This document shows, piece by piece, positions 1-7,668 of a stretch of 64,000 bases of DNA (position 1 is its first letter; each line of letters starts with the position of its first letter). The stretch spans positions 29,226 through 93,225 of the forward strand of contig JAFEDD010000031.1 of the NCBI GenBank assembly GCA_018241765.1, in the 5' to 3' direction. The notes below the pieces were generated by a model that searched no databases, had not been told where the DNA came from, and saw only the letters and a program-made list of their open reading frames with translations. The DNA comes from Pseudomonadota bacterium. Its GTDB lineage: Bacteria; Pseudomonadota; Gammaproteobacteria; Burkholderiales; Casimicrobiaceae. Both the position numbers and the translations under genes were made by a program.

Positions 1-269
1 AGCGCCTGACGCAGGCAGGTGGTGGGCCACGGCGTGCGCCTAGCGGCAATGCCGATGACGCGTGCGATGCGCTGCGAAAACCAGTCGGCCTGAGGCGCGG
101 CGAGCGTGGGCCGAGCGGCGCGCGCTCGCAGCGAGCGCGCATCGAGCCATGCTTTGGTGCGCGCATACCCCTGACGGCGCAGGCGCAGATCGATGAGCGG
201 CAACGCGATCCATGCGACGATCAGGTAGCGCCACTCGGTGGCGCTCAGCGTACGGGCGACGGAGAACAT
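1..269 (-). CDS. Lasso peptide biosynthesis B2 (transglutaminase-like peptidase), N-terminal part
   Basis: This reading frame runs off the left edge, so only about 89 N-terminal residues are visible. They begin MFSVARTLSATEWRYLIVAW, a hydrophobic N-terminal segment, and end at the edge with a TTCLRQA block. That block matches the CLxxS region holding the catalytic cysteine of the lasso B2 family (Transglut_core3). In known lasso systems this enzyme removes the leader peptide from the precursor, guided by a PqqD-like protein. The ATG lies 25 bp after the stop of the PqqD-like gene, and an in-frame stop lies just upstream, so this start is well constrained. The catalytic His and Asp would be outside the window. 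Identity rests on the Cys block, the N-terminal pattern and the neighbours. Confidence 0.72.
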   Translation of the reverse strand, partial: MFSVARTLSATEWRYLIVAWIALPLIDLRLRRQGYARTKAWLDARSLRARAARPTLAAPQADWFSQRIARVIGIAARRTPWPTTCLRQA

Positions 270-294
270 GGGCGCGGCGATCGAACGACGTCCA

Positions 295-588
295 TCATGC
301 GGAGGCGTTCACCGCCTCCACCTTGACCAGATGACCGGCGATCAATTCGCCAAGCAAGCGCTCGACATCGGCGCGCAGGCGCGACTCATCGACGTCGTAT
401 TCAGTGAGCAGGCGCACCACGACGGCTTCGGCGCTCCCCGTCTCGCCGAGCACCTGCCAGATGCGCGTGCCGACTGGGTCGAGCCCGAAATAGTGTTCCG
501 TCTTCAGGTGCAACAGCACGGTTTCGCCCGCCAATTCCTGATGCAGAACCTCGTCCGCTGGCGTGACGCGTTGCTTCCAGATGTCCAT
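295..588 (-). CDS. PqqD-family peptide-recognition protein (lasso B1 type)
   Basis: A 97-residue protein with the whole PqqD fold pattern: a strand-rich N-terminal half (ETVLLHLKTEHYFGLD), the central GTRIWQVL helix, and a C-terminal helix with DVERLLGELIAGHLV. PqqD-like proteins are RiPP recognition elements that bind a leader peptide and present it to a partner enzyme. In split lasso systems B1 is this protein and B2 is the peptidase encoded next, which fits the gene order here. It starts 12 bp after the ABC transporter stop with only a weak purine-rich stretch upstream, so expression from the same transcript is likely. A role in another PqqD-dependent system, such as those near polysaccharide loci, cannot be excluded. 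Confidence 0.85.
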   Translation of the reverse strand: MDIWKQRVTPADEVLHQELAGETVLLHLKTEHYFGLDPVGTRIWQVLGETGSAEAVVVRLLTEYDVDESRLRADVERLLGELIAGHLVKVEAVNASA

Positions 589-600
589 CTTCGTCGTTGC

Positions 601-2364
601 TTATTGCTTCGTCCCTCGATCGAAGGATTGTGACACAGGCATGGTCGTCGCAGGCGTTTCGGTACTTCCGTTCGGGGCGACGGATGCGACCTCAAACACG
701 CGAGGCGACGCGACATCGTCGCCAGGGTCGAACCGCACGACGCGATCGGCCAGCGCGAGGCTCGCTGGCCGATGCGTGATGAGGATCACCGTACGCTCGC
801 GAAGTGACGCCGCACAGTCGGACAAAAAGCTCAGCTCCGCTTCGGGGTCGAACATGGCGGTAGCCTCGTCGAGCACGAGAATCGGCGGATCGAGCAGCAG
901 CGCCCGCGCCAGTGCAATGCGTTGGCGCTGGCCACCGGAGAGGCGGATGCCGTGATCCCCGATCACGGTGTCCCATCGATCCGGCATGTCGTCGATGAAT
1001 GCTTTGGCCTGTGCGAGTGCGGCAGCCCGTTCGATTTCGCTGTCCGTCGCGTCCGGTTTCCCGAACGCGATGTTCTCGCGCACGGTGCCGTTGACCAGAT
1101 AGACGTTCTGCGAGACGTAGCCGATCTGGCGTCGCAGGCTGGCGAGCGAGACGTCTGCGAGATCCTGGCCGTCGATCGTGATGGCTCCGGCGAGCGGCAC
1201 GTTGAATCGCAACAGCAGCGAAACCAGAGTTGTCTTGCCGACGCCGTTGTCGCCCGTGACGGCAATCGTCTGCCGTGCGGGGATCGACATGCTGAAGTGG
1301 CGCAGCACCGGCGAGCGTCCCGGGTAAGCAAAACCAACGTCGCGAAATTCGATGGCCCCATCGCGCACACGAAGTGCGGGTCGCTCGGTGCCGTAGTCCT
1401 CGCCCGCCGTGGCGTAGAGGGCCTGCACGCGCTCCATCGCGGCGCGGGCGTGCTGCGTCTGTCCGTAGAGCGACGCCATGGCACTGACCGGGCGAGTCAA
1501 CAGCGCCGTGTAGAGCAGGAAGGAGACGAGCGCGCCCTTGCCCATCTCGCCACCGGTGATGCGCTCTCCCGCGACCCACAGAATGGCGAGCATGCCCATC
1601 GAGGCGGCCCAGGTCATGCCGGGGCCGATCGCGGCCTGACGCCATTCGAGTTGCAGACTGAGGCGCATGACCTCGCCCACGCTCTCGCGATGCCGCCGCA
1701 GCTCGAGCGCTTCACGCGCGAACGCCTTGATGGCGGGCAGCAGGCTGATGTTCTCCTCTTCCAGCGCGAAGCTGCGCGCCCAGGCCTGCTGCAACTGCGT
1801 GGAGATCGGCCGCAGGCCCCGACCTACGAGCTTGATCAGAACATAGAACAGCGGAATGGACACCGTCGCGGCTGCGGCCATCCAGAAGTCGGTCGCCACC
1901 ATCAAGACGATCGAACCGATCGCCGTGACGGCTGCGGGAACGATGCCCGGAACGGCGCCGCTGAGGTAGTGACTGATGACGCCAACGTCATTGCCCAGCA
2001 CCGACAGGATTTCGCCCTGACGTTGCGCCTGAAAATAGCCAACCGGCAGCCCCTGGAGATGGGCGTACGTGCGCATGCGGATGTCCGAGGCGATGAGCAC
2101 GGCCCGCTTGGAGAACAGAAACCCGCCAAATACCGACAGAGCGGCTTGCGCGCTGAAGAGTGCCGCGACGGCGAGCAGGATGTCACCGAAGTTCCAGCGC
2201 GTGGTCACGCCGCCGAAAACGGTGTCGACGAAGCGGCCACCGAGCCACGGCATGAGCAGACCGAGCAACGCTTCGACGACGAGAAAGGCTGCGCCCACGG
2301 CGATCGCGCTCCGGTAGGGGCGAGCGAACTCAAGCAACGCGCGAATGAAGGACGCGGATTTCAT
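601..2364 (-). CDS. ABC exporter, fused membrane and ATPase domains
   Basis: A 587-residue type I exporter half-transporter. The first 300 or so residues form a six-helix membrane domain. The ATPase domain follows with Walker A GDNGVGKTT near residue 370, signature LSGGQRQR near 475, Walker B ILVLDEAT and the H-loop ILITHR. There is no N-terminal C39 peptidase domain, so it would export cargo that is already cleaved. The start was set at MKSASFIRALLEF because the ATG overlaps the stop of the upstream nucleotidyltransferase (ATGA); a longer in-frame extension lies inside that gene. Beside B1 and B2 genes it is the expected D component, exporting the mature peptide. The substrate is inferred from context only. 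Confidence 0.9.
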   Translation of the reverse strand: MKSASFIRALLEFARPYRSAIAVGAAFLVVEALLGLLMPWLGGRFVDTVFGGVTTRWNFGDILLAVAALFSAQAALSVFGGFLFSKRAVLIASDIRMRTYAHLQGLPVGYFQAQRQGEILSVLGNDVGVISHYLSGAVPGIVPAAVTAIGSIVLMVATDFWMAAAATVSIPLFYVLIKLVGRGLRPISTQLQQAWARSFALEEENISLLPAIKAFAREALELRRHRESVGEVMRLSLQLEWRQAAIGPGMTWAASMGMLAILWVAGERITGGEMGKGALVSFLLYTALLTRPVSAMASLYGQTQHARAAMERVQALYATAGEDYGTERPALRVRDGAIEFRDVGFAYPGRSPVLRHFSMSIPARQTIAVTGDNGVGKTTLVSLLLRFNVPLAGAITIDGQDLADVSLASLRRQIGYVSQNVYLVNGTVRENIAFGKPDATDSEIERAAALAQAKAFIDDMPDRWDTVIGDHGIRLSGGQRQRIALARALLLDPPILVLDEATAMFDPEAELSFLSDCAASLRERTVILITHRPASLALADRVVRFDPGDDVASPRVFEVASVAPNGSTETPATTMPVSQSFDRGTKQ

Positions 2365-3497
2365 GGCGCGCGACCTGTGGCACCCAACGCGCCGACGGGC
2401 CTTCGATGAAGGCGGCGGTAAGTTGCCCGAAACGCGTCGGTCAGCGCATCGTGCAACGGCAACGTGAACGCGACGCGGATAAGCGCTTCGTGACCATCGA
2501 TGAGGCGTCCAGGCCAGTCGGAACCGAGCCAACCCCGCAGGTAACGGGCGCGCAGTCTGCCTGGCGCCGTCGCGGCGAGCAGCGCGTGAAGAAGCGCCGC
2601 TTCACGGTCGTGAGCGGTCGCCTCGTCCGATTCCGGCGACGTCAGCATCGCGAGCCACGCGGCACTGGTCCACGCTGCGGTTGCCGCTCCCGCGCGGTGC
2701 AGCCGCTCGCTCAAGTCGCCGATATCGGGGTGCAGGCGGCGCAACGTCAGCCAGATGTCGGCAACGCGGTTCAGGCCGGCGTGTGGTGAACAGACATATT
2801 TGGCGAACGCGAGATGCACCAACGCAACGAACAACCCGTCGGTGTCATCGGGGCGCCAACCCAGCGGGGTTGCAACGCGTCGATGAAGCAGTTCGCCGAC
2901 GACGTCGCCACGCAGGCGACCCGGCGCGAGCAGATCCCAGTGCAGATCGATGTCGACCATGCCGAGCCGGAAGGTCGCCTCGTGCGCCGACGGCGCCTGC
3001 TGTGCCCAACGCACCCCGCCGAGCGCAACGAGTGCCGAAATCGCTCGATCACGATCGACGGCACGAACCAGCACGTCGATGTCATTGGCGGGACGCTGGC
3101 CCGGAGCTTCGTAGAGTTCGCCACGCGTGGCAGCAGCCTTCAGGTAAACGAATTCGATGCCGGCGCGATCAAAGGCGAGGTGAACGGCGCGCATCGACGA
3201 TTCCTGCGCGAGTTGCAGCATCACGCAGCCGCGCCGCGCGTCCGACAGCCGCGTGACGAGGGGCGCCGCGCCGAGCTGCGGCGCGCCATCGGTCGCCAGC
3301 AGCCGATCCCAGATTCCGCTCAACCCATGCGCGAGAAGAAAGGCCTCAATGGCGGCGACGTCGCCAGCGAACGCCTGCAACAGGCGATCGAGCGCCCGCG
3401 CAGGCGCGAGGTCTGGACGTGTGACCGGCAGCAGCGCAGCCCGATGCCGGGTCCAGCGGCGCCGATGCGACGATGGTATCGGTGGCGCAGACATCAT
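2361..3497 (-). CDS. Nucleotidyltransferase-family protein (NTP_transf_5-like)
   Basis: About 378 residues. The core shows the nucleotidyltransferase pattern: FVYLKAAATRGELYEAPG followed by PANDIDVLV (the metal-binding DxD-type block) and later VDIDLHWDL. This matches the PF14907 family, often found beside lasso peptide and PqqD genes, where some members modify the peptide. It is the first large gene of the minus-strand unit and its stop overlaps the ABC transporter start. The true start is uncertain. The ATG at 3497 overlaps the stop of a 28-codon ORF that has a good ribosome site, which suggests coupling. ATGs at 3542 and 3575 are also in frame. The protein is Ala/Arg-rich and no signal peptide is evident. 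Confidence 0.75.
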   Translation of the reverse strand: MMSAPPIPSSHRRRWTRHRAALLPVTRPDLAPARALDRLLQAFAGDVAAIEAFLLAHGLSGIWDRLLATDGAPQLGAAPLVTRLSDARRGCVMLQLAQESSMRAVHLAFDRAGIEFVYLKAAATRGELYEAPGQRPANDIDVLVRAVDRDRAISALVALGGVRWAQQAPSAHEATFRLGMVDIDLHWDLLAPGRLRGDVVGELLHRRVATPLGWRPDDTDGLFVALVHLAFAKYVCSPHAGLNRVADIWLTLRRLHPDIGDLSERLHRAGAATAAWTSAAWLAMLTSPESDEATAHDREAALLHALLAATAPGRLRARYLRGWLGSDWPGRLIDGHEALIRVAFTLPLHDALTDAFRATYRRLHRRPVGALGATGRAP

Positions 3498-3580
3498 CGC
3501 GGCGCAAAGCGAAGCGAACCCAACGCGGCCTTGCGTTGGCATGCAATCGTCATAGGCTTGTTGCGAGATGCACATTTCAT
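3494..3580 (-). CDS. Possible 28-residue leader ORF
   Basis: A short ORF, MKCASRNKPMTIACQRKAAL and onward, preceded by GAAAGG seven bases before its ATG. That is the best ribosome site in this spacer. Its TGA overlaps the first ATG of the nucleotidyltransferase (ATGATG), so translation could be coupled. It has no acidic residue after a glycine, so it does not look like a lasso core. It may be a leader peptide that only sets translation, or the ribosome site may serve the longer in-frame start at 3575. Confidence 0.3.
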   Translation of the reverse strand: MKCASRNKPMTIACQRKAALGSLRFAPR

Positions 3581-3621
3581 GCGGGAACCTTTCAGTACGG
3601 TGTATCGTATAGCACTCAACC

Positions 3622-4497
3622 ATGTATCGACAGCGCGCGTCCTCGGTGTGTTGCGACGTGACGGCGCGCGCCTTTTCAACCAACGTGATCGATCTGCACT
3701 GCCATCTTCTTCCCGGCATCGACGACGGTGCCAAGGACCTGGACGAGTCGCTCCAGATGGCGCGCATCGCGGTCGCCGACGGCATCAAGACGACGTTTTG
3801 CACTCCACACATCTACCCTGGGCTGTTCGAAAACACGGGGCCCGACATTCGGCAACGTGTGCGCTCGCTGCAACTCATTTTGCGTGATCGCGGCATCGAG
3901 CTGACGCTGGGCGTTGGTGCCGATGCGCACCTGGTTCCGGAATTCGTCGGCGGCCTCGCCTGCAAGCGGATCCCCTCCCTCAATGACAGTCAGTATGTAT
4001 TGGTGGAGCCACCGCATCACGTGCGGCCACCGCGGTTCGTCGAGTCTGTGTTCGAAATCACGGCGGCGGGCTATGTGCCGATCATCACGCATCCGGAGCG
4101 TTTGACCTGGGCCGGTCAGCATTTCGAGGATTTTCTTTCGATCGCCCGCAGCGGCGGCTGGCTTCAGGTAACGGGCGCGGCACTGCTCGGCAACTTCGGC
4201 AAGACGGCGGCGAACCTCGCCAGGAAATTCGTGACCGAAGGCTGGTGCGACGTGCTTGCCTCGGACGGCCACTCGGCCAGCCGTCGCCGGCCCGTGCTTT
4301 CGGAGGCGTTCGCACTGGCACAAACGCTGCTTGGTGGCGAGGAGGCAAGGCGCCTGGTGTTTGATCGACCGGCCGCGGTGCTCGCCAATGCCACGCCCGC
4401 GTCGCTGATACGCCCACCGGCGCATGCACTCGCCCATGTCGGCGAACAAGGCAAAATACGTCGCTTTCTTGGCCGCGTTGCCCGTGTCGGGCGCTGA
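3622..4497 (+). CDS. CpsB/CapC-type tyrosine-protein phosphatase (PHP family)
   Basis: Metal-dependent PHP-fold phosphatase of up to 291 residues. The hallmark DLHCHLLPGIDDG occurs near the N-terminus, followed by CTPHIYPG, THPER and ASDGH, which supply metal ligands. Family members dephosphorylate the tyrosine cluster of the BY-kinase that controls polysaccharide chain length. The matching kinase is encoded two genes downstream. The family usually begins right at the xIDLHCH block, so the in-frame GTG at 3685 is a real alternative to the ATG at 3622; neither has a convincing ribosome site. The gene opens the plus-strand polysaccharide operon and is divergent from the lasso-type unit. Confidence 0.88.
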   Translation: MYRQRASSVCCDVTARAFSTNVIDLHCHLLPGIDDGAKDLDESLQMARIAVADGIKTTFCTPHIYPGLFENTGPDIRQRVRSLQLILRDRGIELTLGVGADAHLVPEFVGGLACKRIPSLNDSQYVLVEPPHHVRPPRFVESVFEITAAGYVPIITHPERLTWAGQHFEDFLSIARSGGWLQVTGAALLGNFGKTAANLARKFVTEGWCDVLASDGHSASRRRPVLSEAFALAQTLLGGEEARRLVFDRPAAVLANATPASLIRPPAHALAHVGEQGKIRRFLGRVARVGR

Positions 4498-4532
4498 CTG
4501 AAATGCGACCGCCCAAGTTCTGGAGGTTCATC

Positions 4533-5270
4533 ATGCGACGCGTCATTTCCGCACTCGAATCGACTCTGCCGGCGTTGGCGTTTGTGCTGGCCATTGGCGT
4601 GGGAGCAAATGCCATGGCGCAGTCTGCGCCAACGGAACCGACGCGGCCGGCCGTCGCTGGTCCCGCCGGCACGCCAGCACCTGCGGCAGCCCTCGACAAA
4701 GACACCGACGATGACTACAAGATTGGTCCGCAGGATTTGCTGGAAATCACCGTCTACGGCCAGCCGGAATTGACGCGGACGGTTCAGGTGAATTCCCGCG
4801 GGCGCATCAGCCTGCCCCTGATCGGCGCGGTGGACGCGTCCAACCGAACGGCGTTCGAACTCGAACAGGTGCTCGCCGCACGGCTCTCGGCGGGTCTGCT
4901 GCAAAACCCTCAGGTGACGGTTTTCGTGCGCGACTCGTTGACCACCCGATTCACCGTGGAAGGCGCGGTGACGCGGCCCGGCGTTTTTCCGCTGAAAGGG
5001 CAGACGACATTGTTGCGGGCGATGGCCTTGGTCGGCGGTCGCTCGTCGCTGGGGGATCTGACGGCGGTACGAATTTTCCGAATGAAGGACGGCGAGCGTC
5101 AGACGCTGACGTACGACCTCGAGAAAATCCGCACCGGCGAAGCGGAGGATCCCATCATTCAAAATGATGACTTGATCGTCGTGAACCAGTCCAAGGTGCG
5201 CACCGTGCTGAAGGATTCCGTGCTGAGCGACGTCATGGGTTTGATCAATCCGTTCAGTTTTCTGAAATAG
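4533..5270 (+). CDS. Polysaccharide export protein (Wza-like, SLBB domain)
   Basis: A 245-residue exported protein. The start MRRVISALES follows GGAGG by six bases. A signal peptide ends near NAMAQ. The Poly_export domain begins with YKIGPQDLLEITVYGQPEL and contains RGRISLPLIGAV. It is followed by an SLBB-like segment with FTVEGAVTRPGVFPLKG. No lipobox cysteine is seen, unlike classical Wza, so it may be a periplasmic or non-lipidated outer-membrane channel component. It should work with the Wzc-like kinase encoded next to carry polysaccharide across the envelope. The protein is shorter than E. coli Wza, as is common for this branch. Confidence 0.9.
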   Translation: MRRVISALESTLPALAFVLAIGVGANAMAQSAPTEPTRPAVAGPAGTPAPAAALDKDTDDDYKIGPQDLLEITVYGQPELTRTVQVNSRGRISLPLIGAVDASNRTAFELEQVLAARLSAGLLQNPQVTVFVRDSLTTRFTVEGAVTRPGVFPLKGQTTLLRAMALVGGRSSLGDLTAVRIFRMKDGERQTLTYDLEKIRTGEAEDPIIQNDDLIVVNQSKVRTVLKDSVLSDVMGLINPFSFLK

Positions 5271-5347
5271 CAACTCTGCCGCACCGCATCACCGCGCATT
5301 GGACGCGGCGGTGAGCGCTGGGCTGCGGTGGTTCGGGGGTACGTTTT

Positions 5348-7663
5348 TTGAGTTCCGTGGTTCCAGGCAACGATTCGCCAACGCAATCCGCATTGATCTT
5401 GCGCCCGGAGAATCCGCTGGCCGCCTATGTGCAGCCGGCGCCGGCGACCGAGATCGACGATTCATTGCACCTGCGCGATGTGCTGCGCATCATCCTGAAA
5501 CGGAAGTGGTGGATCGTCTCCGCCTCCGTACTGTTTCTGCTCGGCTCGACCATCTCCACCCTGATGGAGACGCCGTTGTATCGAGCAAGCACAACCATTC
5601 AGATCGACCGCGTCGCGCAACGCGTGGTGGACTATCGCGATGGTGGTGGCAACGCGGAAATGTGGGATGACGGTTCGGCACTGCAAACGCAACTCGAACT
5701 GCTGCGGAGCAAGGCGCTCGTCGAGCGCGTGATGGAAATGCTGCAGCTCGATCTCGACCGCGCGAAGCTCGCCAGCCGTGATCCCGCAAAGGACTCGGGA
5801 AGCGCGACGACGACGGAGACGGAGCCGCGCGATGACTGGATCGGGCGCATTCTGACGACGCTGCGCAAGCGCTCCGAGCCCTCGGTCAAGGACATGAGCG
5901 TGCTCGATCGCGAATCGGTCATCGGCTCGCTGCGTGGGTCGATGCAGGTTGAACCCGTCACAGGCTCGCGGCTGGTCCGGTTGAATGTGATCGGCGCGAA
6001 TGCCGAGCAGGCGGCGCGCATCGCCAACGCCTGGACCGAGGCGTTCATCAAGAGCAACCTGGAGCGCAAGGTGGACGCGTCCTCCTATGCTCGCGGCTTT
6101 CTTGAGCAGGAAGTGGGCAAGGCGAAGGCACGGCTCGAGGAGTCGGAGCGCGCGCTGATCGAGTACACCAAGCAGAAGCAGATCCTCACGGTCGACGAAA
6201 AATCGAATCCAAACAGCCAGAACTACGCCGACTTCAGCGCGGCGCTTTCGCGCGCGGAGCAGGAACGCATCAAGGCTGAGGCGAACTACGACGAAGTCAA
6301 GCGCACGCTGTCGAACTCGAAAGACTTGCTCGACAACAAGGCGCTTGCGACCTTCCGCGAAAACAAGGCGAAGCTCGAGCTGGAGTATCAGGAGCAACTG
6401 CGCACCTACAAGCCGGGGCATCCGAAGATGCAGGCGTTGCAGGCGCAGATCGACACGGCCGACAAACGCATCGTGGAAGAAGCGAAAGCGATCACGACCT
6501 CGATCGAGGCCAACGCCAAGGCGGCAGTCGACTCGGCGCGTGCGCAGGAAGATCGCCTGCGGGTGCGTGTCGATGCAGCGAAGCGCAATATCCTCGAAGT
6601 TCAGGATCAGGGCATCCGCTACGGCATTCTGAAACGCGAGGTCGATACCAACCGCGAGTTGTACTCGGGACTGCTGACACGATTGAAAGAGGTTGGCGTG
6701 ACCGCGCAGGTCGGCACCAACAATATTTCGGTGATCGACAAGGCGGACGTACCGCTGTTCCCGTTCCGGCCCGACGTGATGCGCGGCGCCATGACCGGAT
6801 TGCTGCTCGGCCTGATGGCGGGCCTCGCGCTGGCCTTCGTGATCGAGTACATGGACGATTCGATCAAGTTTCCGGACGAGGTGGAGCGCTTCACCGGTCT
6901 GCCGCTGATGGGTGTGATCCCGATGGTGTCAGCATCGAAGAATTCCCCGATCGAGCAGGCCACGCACGATCCGAGATCGTCACTCGCAGAAGCGTACCGC
7001 TCGGTGCGAACCGCGTTGCAGTTTTCAACGGCGAAGGGAGCACCACGCTCGATCGTGCTGACCAGTTGCACGAAAAACGAAGGCAAGACCACATCGGCCA
7101 TCGCGCTTGCTGTTGCGTTGTCACAGATGGGCAAACGCGTGTTGTTGATCGACGGGGACATGCGCAACCCGTCGTTGCATCGCGCCTTCGGGACCGATCA
7201 CATGACCGGACTGTCGAACGTGTTGTCGTCAGATACCGATCCGATCACCGTGACCCGAAAGACCGAGTTCAAAAATCTGTACCTGATCACGGGCGGACCG
7301 CTACCGCCGAATCCAGCCGAACTTTTGTCCGGCCCCGGATTGACACGCCTGCTCAGCCCAACCGCGTCGAGCTTCGATCACATCGTCATCGATGCGCCTC
7401 CGATTCTCGGCATCGCGGATTCGATCATCCTGTGCAACCAGGTCGATGCAACGCTGTTCGTCATCGAAAGTTCGAAGACCCGAAAGACTGGAATCCGGAA
7501 CGCGATCCGTCGCCTGCGGCAGTCGGGTACCGTGCCACTCGGCGCGATTCTCACCAAGCTCGGCGCGGAAATGTCGATGTATGGCTACGAGACGGATTTC
7601 TACTATTACGGGCACCGGCTCGATCAGGCGGGCACGCCGGTGAGCGAGCCCGTCAAGACCTGA
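5348..7663 (+). CDS. Wzc-like polysaccharide co-polymerase with BY-kinase domain
   Basis: A 771-residue fusion of chain-length determinant and tyrosine autokinase. The N-terminal Wzz domain has a transmembrane helix near residues 55-75, then a long coiled coil (about 230-440) and a second helix near 480. The kinase domain has Walker A CTKNEGKTT near 577, Walker A' LLIDGDMRNP near 601 and Walker B IVIDAPP near 680. The C-terminus carries the expected tyrosine cluster: Y745, Y747 and Y752-754. Phosphorylation there is probably reversed by the CpsB-type phosphatase upstream. A TTG start is used, preceded by GGGGG. The following gene starts only 5 bp after its stop. Confidence 0.93.
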   Translation: MSSVVPGNDSPTQSALILRPENPLAAYVQPAPATEIDDSLHLRDVLRIILKRKWWIVSASVLFLLGSTISTLMETPLYRASTTIQIDRVAQRVVDYRDGGGNAEMWDDGSALQTQLELLRSKALVERVMEMLQLDLDRAKLASRDPAKDSGSATTTETEPRDDWIGRILTTLRKRSEPSVKDMSVLDRESVIGSLRGSMQVEPVTGSRLVRLNVIGANAEQAARIANAWTEAFIKSNLERKVDASSYARGFLEQEVGKAKARLEESERALIEYTKQKQILTVDEKSNPNSQNYADFSAALSRAEQERIKAEANYDEVKRTLSNSKDLLDNKALATFRENKAKLELEYQEQLRTYKPGHPKMQALQAQIDTADKRIVEEAKAITTSIEANAKAAVDSARAQEDRLRVRVDAAKRNILEVQDQGIRYGILKREVDTNRELYSGLLTRLKEVGVTAQVGTNNISVIDKADVPLFPFRPDVMRGAMTGLLLGLMAGLALAFVIEYMDDSIKFPDEVERFTGLPLMGVIPMVSASKNSPIEQATHDPRSSLAEAYRSVRTALQFSTAKGAPRSIVLTSCTKNEGKTTSAIALAVALSQMGKRVLLIDGDMRNPSLHRAFGTDHMTGLSNVLSSDTDPITVTRKTEFKNLYLITGGPLPPNPAELLSGPGLTRLLSPTASSFDHIVIDAPPILGIADSIILCNQVDATLFVIESSKTRKTGIRNAIRRLRQSGTVPLGAILTKLGAEMSMYGYETDFYYYGHRLDQAGTPVSEPVKT

Positions 7664-7668
7664 GCACC

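Noticed and set aside
922-2409. Long plus-strand ORF opposite the ABC exporter
   Set aside because: It mirrors a gene with full ABC motifs; its own product is Arg/His/Gln-rich with no domain, as expected of antisense reading in GC-rich DNA.
3494-3812. Lasso precursor peptide upstream of the nucleotidyltransferase
   Set aside because: Neither the 28-codon ORF nor the in-frame upstream extension has a Gly start and Asp/Glu at the ring position of a core peptide.
5271-5347. Terminator between the Wza-like and Wzc-like genes
   Set aside because: A CACCGC/GCGGTG stem is possible, but it has a long loop and the T run lies 40 bases away at the next start; more likely chance within an operon.
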